From: Pseudomonas sp. GM74
GTDB lineage: Bacteria; Pseudomonadota; Gammaproteobacteria; Pseudomonadales; Pseudomonadaceae
DNA length: 64,000 nt
Direction: 5' to 3'
Assembly: GCF_000282455.1 (NCBI RefSeq)
Contig: NZ_AKJG01000155.1
Coordinates: 1 to 64,000, forward strand
Part shown: positions 29,475-37,945 of the stretch, in pieces
Numbering within the stretch: the first letter of the stretch is position 1
How the letters are laid out: the number at the start of each line of letters is the position of its first letter
Notes under the pieces: model-generated
Database searches by the model: none
Told to the model about the DNA's origin: nothing
What the model saw: the letters and a program-made list of their open reading frames with translations, nothing else
Position numbers and translations under genes: made by a program

Positions 29475-29558
29475 GCAGCTGCAAGCCGTCAGCTGCAAGC
29501 TGCAAGCTAAAAGCCCCGGTGCTTTGAACTTGCAGCTTGAAGCTTGAAGCTTGAAGCC
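29475..29558. repeat. GCTGCAA/GCTTGAA repeat cluster between hom and thrC
   Basis: The 111-bp hom-thrC gap holds direct heptamers: AGCTGCAAGC repeated three times on the left and TTGAAGC repeated three times on the right. The two halves are roughly inverted (AGCTTGCAGCT against AGCTGCAAGCT), so the RNA could fold into a long stem. It matches a known class of short Pseudomonas intergenic palindromes. Confidence 0.7.
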
Positions 29559-29578
29559 CAAACCGAAGGTTTGCCCCT

Positions 29579-30988
29579 ATGCGCTACATCAGTACCCGCG
29601 GCCAGGCACCGGCCCTGAATTTCGAAGACGTCCTGCTGGCAGGCCTTGCCACCGACGGCGGTCTGTACGTCCCGGAAAACCTGCCACGTTTCACCCAGGA
29701 AGAAATCGCTTCCTGGGCCGGCCTGCCGTATCACGAGCTGGCCTTCCGCGTCATGCGCCCGTTCGTCACCGGCAGCATCCCGGACGCCGATTTCAAAAAG
29801 ATCCTCGAAGAAACCTACGGTGTGTTCGCCCACAGCGCCGTTGCGCCGCTGCGTCAGCTGAACGGCAACGAATGGGTGCTGGAACTGTTCCACGGCCCGA
29901 CCCTGGCGTTCAAGGACTTCGCCCTGCAACTGCTGGGTCGTTTGCTCGACTACGTGCTGGAAAAGCGCGGCGAGCGCGTGGTGATCGTCGGCGCCACCTC
30001 CGGTGACACCGGCTCGGCCGCCATCGAAGGCTGCAAGCACTGCGAAAACGTCGACATCTTCATCCTGCATCCGCACAACCGGGTGTCCGAAGTGCAGCGT
30101 CGGCAGATGACCACCATCTTCGGTGAGAACATCCACAACATCGCCATCGAAGGCAACTTCGATGACTGCCAGGAAATGGTCAAGGCGAGCTTCGCCGACC
30201 AGGGCTTCCTCAAGGGTACTCGCCTGGTCGCCGTGAACTCGATCAACTGGGCGCGGATCATGGCCCAGATCGTTTACTACTTCCACGCAGCCCTGCAACT
30301 GGGTGGTCCGGCGCGTTCGGTGTCGTTCTCGGTGCCGACCGGCAACTTCGGCGACATCTTCGCCGGTTACCTGGCGCGCAACATGGGCCTGCCGATCAAC
30401 CAGTTGATCGTCGCCACCAACCGTAACGACATCCTGCACCGCTTCATGAGCGGCAACCAGTACGTCAAGGAAACCCTGCACGCCACGCTGTCGCCGTCCA
30501 TGGACATCATGGTGTCGTCGAACTTCGAACGCCTGCTGTTCGACCTGCACGGTCGCAACGGCGCGGCCATCGCCGGGCTGATGGATTCGTTCAGGCAGGG
30601 TGGCGGTTTCAGCGTCGAGCAAGAGCGCTGGACCGAAGCCCGCAAGTTGTTCGACTCGCTGGCTGTGGATGACGCGCAAACCTGCGAAACCATCGCCGAA
30701 GTCTACGAGCAGACTGGCGAAGTGCTGGATCCACACACAGCCATCGGCGTGAAAGCTGCGCGGGAATGCCGCCGCAGCCTGGACATTCCAATGGTGATCC
30801 TGGGTACCGCCCACCCGGTCAAATTCCCGGACGCCGTGGAAAAAGCCGGTGTAGGAAAAGCTCTCGAACTGCCGGTACATCTTTCTGATTTGTTTGAGCG
30901 AGACGAACGTTGCACCGTATTGCCAAATGACCTGAAGGCCGTGCAGGCCTTTGTCAGCAAGCATGGCAACCGCGGCAAGCCGCTCTAA
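29579..30988 (+). CDS. thrC: Threonine synthase
   Basis: A 469-aa PLP enzyme converting O-phosphohomoserine to threonine. The PLP lysine lies in FHGPTLAFKDFALQLLG; the phosphate-binding segment is GATSGDTGSAAIEG. The N-terminal MRYISTRGQAPALNFEDVLLAGLATDGGLY is typical. It works directly after hom in the pathway and is followed by a terminator. Confidence 0.97.
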   Translation: MRYISTRGQAPALNFEDVLLAGLATDGGLYVPENLPRFTQEEIASWAGLPYHELAFRVMRPFVTGSIPDADFKKILEETYGVFAHSAVAPLRQLNGNEWVLELFHGPTLAFKDFALQLLGRLLDYVLEKRGERVVIVGATSGDTGSAAIEGCKHCENVDIFILHPHNRVSEVQRRQMTTIFGENIHNIAIEGNFDDCQEMVKASFADQGFLKGTRLVAVNSINWARIMAQIVYYFHAALQLGGPARSVSFSVPTGNFGDIFAGYLARNMGLPINQLIVATNRNDILHRFMSGNQYVKETLHATLSPSMDIMVSSNFERLLFDLHGRNGAAIAGLMDSFRQGGGFSVEQERWTEARKLFDSLAVDDAQTCETIAEVYEQTGEVLDPHTAIGVKAARECRRSLDIPMVILGTAHPVKFPDAVEKAGVGKALELPVHLSDLFERDERCTVLPNDLKAVQAFVSKHGNRGKPL

Positions 30989-31010
30989 GCGGTCAGCGCT
31001 GTTACATTTT

Positions 31011-31037
31011 GAAGCCCGTCTCCTGACGGGCTTTTTC
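31011..31037 (+). terminator. Terminator after thrC
   Basis: AGCCCGTC-TCCT-GACGGGCT stem followed by five Ts, 25 bp past the stop. Confidence 0.9.
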
Positions 31038-31107
31038 ATTTCTGCATGCACACTTGTCGTGTTATCGCCGCGAAAGGACAGGCGAATGGATCACCAAGGA
31101 CGTGGGA

Positions 31108-32463
31108 ATGCTGTTTACAAGTGTGTTCAAGCCGGTTGCGTGCTGGCTGTTTTTATTCGGCATGCTGGGAATCGCCGAATGGGGAGGGGCGAACCCTGCA
31201 TCGATTCCGGCCCCCGGGAAGTCTGTCGCGCGTTCAATGGTCGTGCTGGATGACCTGGAGTTGCAATGGATGGAGAGCCATCCACGGGTCGTGGTCACGG
31301 CACTGGAATACCCGTTGTACCTGTTCAAGGATGAACATGGCCAATGGACGGGCTTGAACAGTGATCTGCTCAAGCGCATCAGTGACATGACGGGGTTGCG
31401 GTTCGTTTACCAGGAGTCTTTTTCCACAGATCAGATGCTGGCCCATCTGGAAAGTGGCACCGCGGATTTGAGTACGACCCTGGCGATGAATGACGAACGC
31501 AAGGCGTTTCTGGATTTCAGCCATGCGTACGGCGGTGCCGGATGGGTTTTTGTCGGGCGGGCCGGGGCACCTCCGGTACAGTCGCTGGAGGATATGGCGA
31601 AGCGGGTACTGGTGCTGCCGACCCGGCATGCACTGGAAGCGATGGTCCGTCGCAATTATCCGTCCATCGAATTGCGCTCGGTTAAAACCTACGCCGAAGC
31701 CCGTGCCTGGGTGGAAAGCGGCGAAGCCTACGCCACCATCGAAAGCGAAATCGGCGCCCAGCTTATTCCGTCGGGCCGGCTGCAGATCGGCGCCGTGGTG
31801 CCGGGCAAATGGGACGCGGATTATCTGGCGGTGCGCAAAGGCCAGCCGCAGTTGCTGAGCATCCTCAACAAGGCGCTAGAGGCGTTTCCTGAGCAGGAAT
31901 TGCGCGACCTTCGCCTGAAGTGGTTCGGCGGCGCTACCGTGCCACAGGCACCTGGCCTCTGGCAGCGGATCGACCAGTGGGTTTGCTGGGGCGTGTTGGT
32001 GGTCAGCCTGTTCGGCCTGTTGTCCCTGCTCTGGAATCGGCGATTGGCGGTGGTGGTCAGGCAACGGGGCGAGGCCCAAAGCAGCCTGCGCGATCAGCTC
32101 GCCTTCCAGCATGCCCTGATGGATGCCATGCCTGACCCGATGTTTGTCCGTGATCTGCAAGGGCGCTTGATCATGTGCAACAAAAGTTATGAGGACGCCT
32201 TGTCGATGCGTTTTGACCGGATGCAGGGGCGGCAGTTGATCGAGGTCGACGCCATGCCCAGGCAAACCGCGGAACTGCTGCATGCCGAGTACATGGTGCA
32301 ATTGAATACGCGCAGGACGCGCTTTTTCGAGCGTCAATTGATGTTCAAGGACGGTGTCAGGGATATCTACCAGTGGACAGTGCCGTTTTATACGGCCGAT
32401 GGCCAGCTACGAGGATTGTTGGGGGGCTGGGCCGACATCGCCCGGCGCACCCGACAGACGTGA
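31108..32463 (+). CDS. BvgS/EvgS-like periplasmic sensor with PAS domain but no kinase
   Basis: A 451-aa protein. An N-terminal signal/anchor (about 1-25) is followed by a periplasmic solute-binding (SBP_bac_3, Venus-flytrap) domain at about 55-275 (HPRVVVTALEYPLYLFKDEHGQWTG; GTADLSTTLAMNDERKAFLDFS), a transmembrane helix (292-312, WGVLVVSLFGLLSLLW) and a PAS domain (about 335-445). It ends GLLGGWADIARRTRQT-stop, where BvgS-type kinases continue into the H-box. No dimerisation or ATPase domain exists in any downstream frame. The ATG at 31108 has an AAGGA site. It may be a truncated kinase or a stand-alone receptor. Confidence 0.85.
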   Translation: MLFTSVFKPVACWLFLFGMLGIAEWGGANPASIPAPGKSVARSMVVLDDLELQWMESHPRVVVTALEYPLYLFKDEHGQWTGLNSDLLKRISDMTGLRFVYQESFSTDQMLAHLESGTADLSTTLAMNDERKAFLDFSHAYGGAGWVFVGRAGAPPVQSLEDMAKRVLVLPTRHALEAMVRRNYPSIELRSVKTYAEARAWVESGEAYATIESEIGAQLIPSGRLQIGAVVPGKWDADYLAVRKGQPQLLSILNKALEAFPEQELRDLRLKWFGGATVPQAPGLWQRIDQWVCWGVLVVSLFGLLSLLWNRRLAVVVRQRGEAQSSLRDQLAFQHALMDAMPDPMFVRDLQGRLIMCNKSYEDALSMRFDRMQGRQLIEVDAMPRQTAELLHAEYMVQLNTRRTRFFERQLMFKDGVRDIYQWTVPFYTADGQLRGLLGGWADIARRTRQT

Positions 32464-32624
32464 TGGTGGCGTTTTTTCTCTGTCATGTTCGCCGTGCATG
32501 CTCACTTGACTGGGTTGCAGGTTCGCCTGCGGTCAGTATCCAGAACTTTCTTCTCGGGCCAGCGGTCATTTGTTGTAGGCATGCCCCAGGCACGTTGTTT
32601 TCAGACTATTGAGTGGTGATCGGG

Positions 32625-32912
32625 ATGGAAAGTATCAGTCTGTTGCTCGGTGAGGCGCTGAGCCCGTATCAGGTTACGTTGACCCCCTCGGGCATTCGTG
32701 GCGAATGCCGGGTGACCCTGAAGAATGCTATTGGCGTGACCGTGGTCGAGCGCGAGTTCAATCAGGCCCAGTTGAATGACAAACGCCTGCTGACGGATGT
32801 GGTCGACGGTTTGCATCGCGACGTGCTGATCGCTGAAGGACGCCTTGAGCCTTGTGTCATAGCGGCATTGCGTAATGCGGCGCAGGACAGGCTGCTGGCC
32901 AACCGCAATTAA
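32625..32912 (+). CDS. DUF3509 domain protein
   Basis: A 95-aa cytoplasmic protein (MESISLLLGEALSPYQVTL...) of the DUF3509 family, found mainly in pseudomonads, function unknown. It has a beta-rich first half and a helical second half (LLTDVVDGLHRDVLIAEGRLEPCVIAALRNAA). The ATG at 32625 is preferred to an in-frame GTG four codons upstream because homologues, as I recall them, begin MESIS. It stands alone before a terminator. Confidence 0.75.
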   Translation: MESISLLLGEALSPYQVTLTPSGIRGECRVTLKNAIGVTVVEREFNQAQLNDKRLLTDVVDGLHRDVLIAEGRLEPCVIAALRNAAQDRLLANRN

Positions 32913-33032
32913 ACGGATTTTTGTGGGAACCTTCCCGCGCCCAGGTCAGTCAGACTTTGTAACAGCAGGATCAAGCATTGTGCTCCGGTGCTTGTAGCTT
33001 GCTGCTACTGGTCTCCAGGCAGACCACGTTTA

Positions 33033-33070
33033 ACCCCGAGTCGTCTCCCCACTTCTCGGGGTTTCTTTTG
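33033..33070 (+). terminator. Terminator after the DUF3509 gene
   Basis: ACCCCGAG ... CTCGGGGT with a 14-base loop, then TTCTTTT. It lies between convergent genes and serves mainly the plus strand. Confidence 0.75.
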
Positions 33071-33081
33071 CCCGGGATTTG

Positions 33082-34050
33082 TCAGGGTTGCGCCAGATTG
33101 TCGAAAAACGCCTTGGTGTCTTTCAGGTAATCGCTGCGGCTTTGCGGATCCAGCCAGGCGGCGTAGGCCTCGTCAAGGCGTTCGCGGGGAAGGGTGCGTA
33201 GCACCTGGTTGATCTCGGCAATGGCCTGCCGACCCTTGGGCGTGTCGGTGCAGCCGATGTAACCGGACAGGTATTTGCCTGTGCCACGGATCGGATAGAA
33301 CTGCAACTCATCCTCGGCAATGCCTTGCAGCGAGGCCTGGTAGCGAATTTCCGGGCGATAACCCAGCAGCAGGCGCAAGCGTCCCAGGCGCTGCATCTGC
33401 AGCAGGCTGCCCAAGGCATCATTGCCGTAATGAGCGGTCAGCGCGTCGGCTGGCGCTTGCTTGAGCAGTCCGTCGAGGTATTCGCCATAATTGCGCTCGG
33501 CAATGATCCCCAGTTTTTCACTGCCGCTGGCGAGCAGCGCTGCCAGGTCCACTTCGCCGTCCTTGATAAAGGGCGCCAGCACTTTCTGGTCGACACGCCG
33601 CACGGCCAGGCCATTGCTCATGGCGCGGAAGACCGGGATGGAAAAGGCGATCCACTGTTCCCGTTCCTTGCTCCAGTTCAGCGCCGCGTCGCAGACGAGG
33701 GACGGCTCGTGGAGCATTTGCAATCCACGGGCGCGATTGACCCTCATCACGCTGTGCTGGTATTGCGGCATGCGGGCAATCAGCAGTGGAAGCAGTTGAT
33801 CGATAACGCCCTGGCCCTTTTTCGGGCCGTCGAAGATCGTCAGCGGCGGCAGGTCGCGTTTGAGCCAGATCAGGGTTTCCCTGGTTTGCGCCAGGGCTGA
33901 GGGGGCCGGTTCAAGGAGCAGGAGTGAAATCGCCAGCACGCACAGCAGCCACCCACCGCGTGGCGGGCCGTGTCCAATGGCCCATGCAGGCAGGCCCCTC
34001 AGTTCAGATGGCTCCGTCTTTGCGCAACTGTGCGATCTGCGTCGCGTCAT
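33082..34050 (-). CDS. TIGR02285-family periplasmic solute-binding-like protein
   Basis: A 322-aa protein with a long charged N-region and a hydrophobic export segment (about 34-54, WLLCVLAISLLLLEPAPSALA), then an SBP_bac_3-like fold (LIWLKRDLPPLTIFDGPKKGQGVIDQLLPLL), as in the TIGR02285 group of pseudomonads. The ATG at 34050 has an AGGAAC site and overlaps the end of the CoA-transferase gene by 47 bp, so translation is probably coupled. It lacks a transporter or kinase partner here. Ligand unknown. Confidence 0.75.
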   Translation of the reverse strand: MTRRRSHSCAKTEPSELRGLPAWAIGHGPPRGGWLLCVLAISLLLLEPAPSALAQTRETLIWLKRDLPPLTIFDGPKKGQGVIDQLLPLLIARMPQYQHSVMRVNRARGLQMLHEPSLVCDAALNWSKEREQWIAFSIPVFRAMSNGLAVRRVDQKVLAPFIKDGEVDLAALLASGSEKLGIIAERNYGEYLDGLLKQAPADALTAHYGNDALGSLLQMQRLGRLRLLLGYRPEIRYQASLQGIAEDELQFYPIRGTGKYLSGYIGCTDTPKGRQAIAEINQVLRTLPRERLDEAYAAWLDPQSRSDYLKDTKAFFDNLAQP

Positions 34051-35203
34051 AGCCAAGTTCCTGGAGTACCTGTGCGTTGTGCTCACCCAGTTGTGGCCCA
34101 ACCCATTCACATTCCCCGGGTGTCTCTGAGAGTTTCGGCACAATGCCCGGCATCTTGAAGTCTTTGCCGTCCGGCAGCTTGGCTTGCAGGAACATTTCCC
34201 GCGCCAGGTACTGTGGGTCATTGAACATGTCTTCGGCGCTGAAGATCCGGCTGGCCGGCACCTCGGCCTGATTGAGCTGCGCCAGCACCTTGTCCAGTGG
34301 CAACGAATTGACCCAGCGATCGATGACGCCATAAATCTCGTCGCGTCGGGCATCGCGGCCATCGTTGCCGGCAAGCAGGGGGTCGTTGGCCAGGTCTTCC
34401 CGGCCAATGATCAGCATGAAACGTTTGAAAATCGCGTCGCCATTGGCGCCGATCTGCACGTGCTTGCCATCGGCGCTGGTGTGGATCGAGGACGGGGTGA
34501 TGCCCGGCATGATATTGCCCGTGCGTTCGCGGATGAAGCCGAACACGTCGAACTCCGGGACCATGCTTTCCATCATCGCGAAGATGGCTTCATACAGCGC
34601 CACGTCCACCACTTGGCCCTGGCCGCCGTTGACTTCGCGATGACGCAGGGCCATCAACGCGCCAATTACGCCCCAGAGGGCGGCAATCGAGTCGCCGATG
34701 GAAATGCCGGTGCGCACCGGTGGCCGGTCTTCGAAGCCGGTGATGTAGCGCAGGCCCCCCATGGACTCACCGACCGCGCCAAAGCCGGGCTGGTCTTTCA
34801 TCGGGCCGGTCTGGCCGAAACCCGACAGCCGTACCATGACCAGTTTCGGGTTCAGGGCGTGCAGGACGTCCCAGCCCAGGCCGAGTTTTTCCAGGACGCC
34901 GGGGCGAAAGTTTTCGATCAGGATGTCTGCCTCTCCCAGCAGCTGTTTCAGGATCGCCTGACCGTCGGGGTGCTTGAGGTTGAGGGTCAGGGATTTTTTG
35001 TTGCGGGCCTGGACGAACCACCACAACGAAGTGCCTTCATACAACTTGCGCCATTTGCGCAATGGATCACCGCCGTCCGGAGATTCGATCTTGATCACGT
35101 CGGCGCCAAATTCTGCGCAGATGCGCGAGGCAAACGGGCCGGCAATCAAGGTGCCCAATTCGATGACTTTCAGACCGGAAAGCGGTTTGGCGGTGAACGG
35201 CAT
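34004..35203 (-). CDS. CaiB/BaiF family III CoA-transferase
   Basis: A 399-aa CoA-transferase. Family features: PLSGLKVIELGTLIAGPFASRICAEFGADVIKIE at the N-terminus with the catalytic Asp expected near residue 170 (FGAVGESMGG region), and KSLTLNLKHPDGQ. It would move CoA between carboxylic acids; the substrate (formyl, succinyl, carnitine or other) cannot be told from sequence. The ATG at 35203 follows an AGGATC site. It is the first gene of a two-gene unit. Confidence 0.9.
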   Translation of the reverse strand: MPFTAKPLSGLKVIELGTLIAGPFASRICAEFGADVIKIESPDGGDPLRKWRKLYEGTSLWWFVQARNKKSLTLNLKHPDGQAILKQLLGEADILIENFRPGVLEKLGLGWDVLHALNPKLVMVRLSGFGQTGPMKDQPGFGAVGESMGGLRYITGFEDRPPVRTGISIGDSIAALWGVIGALMALRHREVNGGQGQVVDVALYEAIFAMMESMVPEFDVFGFIRERTGNIMPGITPSSIHTSADGKHVQIGANGDAIFKRFMLIIGREDLANDPLLAGNDGRDARRDEIYGVIDRWVNSLPLDKVLAQLNQAEVPASRIFSAEDMFNDPQYLAREMFLQAKLPDGKDFKMPGIVPKLSETPGECEWVGPQLGEHNAQVLQELGYDATQIAQLRKDGAI

Positions 35204-35351
35204 GCTGGATCCTGTAGGGGCAAAGGTTGGGCGGATACAGGGTTTTAACATAGCCGACTGTCAGACGCTCCAGCTTGATTGTGTTCAATTCGTGGATTGC
35301 CCGTCGCATCGGTTAGACTTGCCGCCTTTCCTCGTATCAAGAAGCCCGTTC

Positions 35352-35894
35352 ATGGCCCAGCCGTCCACGACCTACAAGTTTGAACTGAACCTCACCGACC
35401 TCGACCGCAGCGTCTATGAGAGCGTGAAGCAGACCATTGCCCGTCACCCTTCGGAAACCGAAGAGCGCATGACCGTGCGCCTGCTGGCTTACGCTCTCTG
35501 GTACAACGAGCAGCTGTCTTTTGGTCGTGGTCTGTCGGAAGTGGATGAACCTGCCTTGTGGGAAAAAAGCCTGGATGACCGCGTCCTGCACTGGATCGAA
35601 GTCGGCCAGCCGGACGCCGAGCGCCTGACCTGGTGCTCGCGCCGCACTGAGCGCACCAGCCTGCTGGCCTACGGCAGCCTGCGCGTGTGGGAAGGCAAAG
35701 TGGTGCCGGCGGTGAAGAACCTGAAGAACGTCAACATCGCTGCCGTGCCTCAGGAAGTCCTGGAGACCCTGGCCAAGGACATGCCTCGCGTCATCAAGTG
35801 GGACGTGATGATCAGCGAAGGGACGATCTTCGTCACCGACGACCGTGGTCAGCACGAAGTCCAGTTGCAGTGGCTGGCCGGTGAGCGCGGCTGA
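35352..35894 (+). CDS. yaeQ: YaeQ family protein
   Basis: A 180-aa protein with the PD-(D/E)XK-like YaeQ fold: TTYKFELNLTDLDRSVYESVKQTIARHPSETEERMTVRLLAYALWYNEQL, then DPALWEKSLDDRVLHWIEVGQPDAERL-type core. E. coli YaeQ was linked to suppression of rfaH haemolysin defects, but its function is unsettled. The ATG at 35352 fits the family start; the frame upstream is antisense to the CoA-transferase. Confidence 0.93.
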   Translation: MAQPSTTYKFELNLTDLDRSVYESVKQTIARHPSETEERMTVRLLAYALWYNEQLSFGRGLSEVDEPALWEKSLDDRVLHWIEVGQPDAERLTWCSRRTERTSLLAYGSLRVWEGKVVPAVKNLKNVNIAAVPQEVLETLAKDMPRVIKWDVMISEGTIFVTDDRGQHEVQLQWLAGERG

Positions 35895-35960
35895 TTTTTT
35901 GCCGCTGCCCCGCGTCACCCGGTTTTATCCTACGTATTGAAGAGAAGCATCTTTCACCCC

Positions 35961-37670
35961 ATGCGCATCGAACCTCGCCTGCTGCCCGACACCCTGCCAT
36001 TCCTCGGTGATATTCCACCGCTGTTGACCCGCCTGTACGCGGCTCGTGGCGTGCAGTCCGAGGCGGAACTGGACAAGAGCCTGGCGCGGTTGATTCCGTT
36101 CCAGCAACTCAAGGGCATCGATGCCGCCGTGGATCTGCTGGTGACTGCGCTCGAACAGCGCCAGCGTATCCTGATCGTCGGCGACTTCGATGCCGACGGC
36201 GCGACGGCCAGCACTGTCGGCACGCTGGGCCTGCGTTTGCTGGGTGCAGCACATGTCGATTACCTGGTGCCCAACCGATTCGACTACGGCTACGGCCTGA
36301 CACCGGAAATCGTCGCGGTGGCGCTCGAGCGTCAGCCGCATTTGCTGATCACCGTCGACAACGGCATCTCCAGCGTCGAAGGCGTGGCAGCGGCGAAAAA
36401 GGCCGGGCTCAAGGTGCTCGTCACCGACCACCACTTGCCCGGTGACGAGCTGCCTTTGGCCGATGCCATCGTCAACCCGAACCAGCCCGGTTGCGAGTTT
36501 CCGAGCAAGGCGTTGGCCGGTGTCGGGGTGATTTTTTATGTGCTGATGGCCCTGCGTGCGCGGTTGCGCGAGCTGGGTTGGTACACAAGCAAGCCTCAGC
36601 CGAATATCGGCGAACTGCTCGATCTGGTGGCTCTGGGCAGCGTGGCCGACGTGGTGCCGCTGGATGCCAACAACCGGATTCTGGTGCATCAGGGCCTGGA
36701 ACGGATTCGCGCCGGACGTGCCCGGCCGGGGATCAAGGCGATCCTCGAAGTGGCCAAGCGCGATCATGCGCGCATCACCTCCACCGATCTGGGCTTCATT
36801 GTCGGCCCGCGCCTGAACGCTGCAGGGCGTCTGGATGACATGAGCCTGGGCATCGAATGCCTGCTGACCGAAGACGCAGGTCTGGCCCGTGAGATGGCTG
36901 TTCAGCTGGACGGCATGAACCAGGATCGCAAATCCATCGAGCAGGGCATGCAGCGCGAAGCACTGGCGCAGCTCAAGGATCTGCCGGTGGAGTCAATGCC
37001 ATTCGGCTTGTGCCTGTTCGATCCCGAGTGGCATCAGGGCGTCATCGGTATCCTCGCGTCACGGATGAAAGAGCGCTATTTCCGCCCGACCATTGCCTTT
37101 GCCGATGCCGGGGATGGCCTGCTCAAGGGCTCGGGGCGTTCGGTCCAGGGCTTTCACATCCGCGATGCCTTGAGTGTGGTGGCGGCGCAGCATCCGAATC
37201 TGATCACCAAGTACGGTGGCCACGCGATGGCGGCCGGCCTGACGCTGCCGGAAGCGAATTTCCCCTTGTTCGCCGAAGCCTTTGACGCTGAAGTGCGCCG
37301 GCAACTGCGCGAAGAAGACCTGACTGGCCGCCTGTTGTCGGACGGTAGCCTGGCGGTGGAAGAGTTCCATCTGGAACTGGCCCGTGCCCTGCGGCATGCC
37401 GGTCCTTGGGGACAGCACTTCCCGGAACCCTTGTTTCACGGGGTGTTCCAGCTGGTCGAGCAGCGCGTCGTTGGCGAGCGGCACCTTAAAGTCGTGCTCA
37501 AAAGTGAATGTGGTTCGGTGAAACTCGATGGCATTGCCTTCGGGATCGACCGCGACATCTGGCCGAATCCGACCATCAAGTGGGTGGAACTGGCCTACAA
37601 GCTTGACCTCAACGAGTTTCGCGGCAACGAGACGGTTCAACTGATGATTGCCCACATCGAACCGCGTTGA
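35961..37670 (+). CDS. recJ: Single-stranded-DNA exonuclease RecJ
   Basis: A 569-aa 5'-3' ssDNA exonuclease of the DHH superfamily used in recombination and mismatch repair. The metal motifs are visible: DFDADG (VGDFDADGATAS), DHH (LVTDHHLPGDE) and the C-terminal GGHAMAAGL of the DHHA1 domain, followed by the OB-fold (RVVGERHLKVVLKSE). The ATG at 35961 matches the family start MRIEPR. Length is normal. Confidence 0.96.
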   Translation: MRIEPRLLPDTLPFLGDIPPLLTRLYAARGVQSEAELDKSLARLIPFQQLKGIDAAVDLLVTALEQRQRILIVGDFDADGATASTVGTLGLRLLGAAHVDYLVPNRFDYGYGLTPEIVAVALERQPHLLITVDNGISSVEGVAAAKKAGLKVLVTDHHLPGDELPLADAIVNPNQPGCEFPSKALAGVGVIFYVLMALRARLRELGWYTSKPQPNIGELLDLVALGSVADVVPLDANNRILVHQGLERIRAGRARPGIKAILEVAKRDHARITSTDLGFIVGPRLNAAGRLDDMSLGIECLLTEDAGLAREMAVQLDGMNQDRKSIEQGMQREALAQLKDLPVESMPFGLCLFDPEWHQGVIGILASRMKERYFRPTIAFADAGDGLLKGSGRSVQGFHIRDALSVVAAQHPNLITKYGGHAMAAGLTLPEANFPLFAEAFDAEVRRQLREEDLTGRLLSDGSLAVEEFHLELARALRHAGPWGQHFPEPLFHGVFQLVEQRVVGERHLKVVLKSECGSVKLDGIAFGIDRDIWPNPTIKWVELAYKLDLNEFRGNETVQLMIAHIEPR

Positions 37671-37671
37671 C

Positions 37672-37780
37672 CCCCTGTAGGAGCGAGCTTGCTCGCGATG
37701 GACGTGAACGATGGCGCTGGGGACCTGATACCCCGCGGTGTCCTGTCTTCCATCGCGAGCGAGCTCGCTCCTGCAAGGGG
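37672..37780. repeat. REP pair (CTGTAGGAGCGAGCTTGCTCGC type)
   Basis: Inverted units CTGTAGGAGCGAGCTTGCTC and its complement flank a 60-base spacer between recJ and the OYE gene. The left unit starts 3 bp after the recJ stop. Confidence 0.85.
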
Positions 37781-37945
37781 CAACATCCCCCGATGTCGAC
37801 TAGGCTCTAAACACTGCTTGATTTTGGCCTTGTGACGTCTTGTCGAATTTTTTGCCCGCGGGGGCGGGTGTTGTACCTTTTTCCTGTCACTCGTCGACTA
37901 TTCAAACAGAACCTGGAGCCTGCCCACTGATTCGAGAGGTGCCCC

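Noticed and set aside
31011-33070. Search for a kinase continuation or frameshift after the PAS domain
   Set aside because: All three forward frames after 32463 lack H-box or ATPase motifs before the DUF3509 gene, so a simple frameshift cannot restore a kinase.
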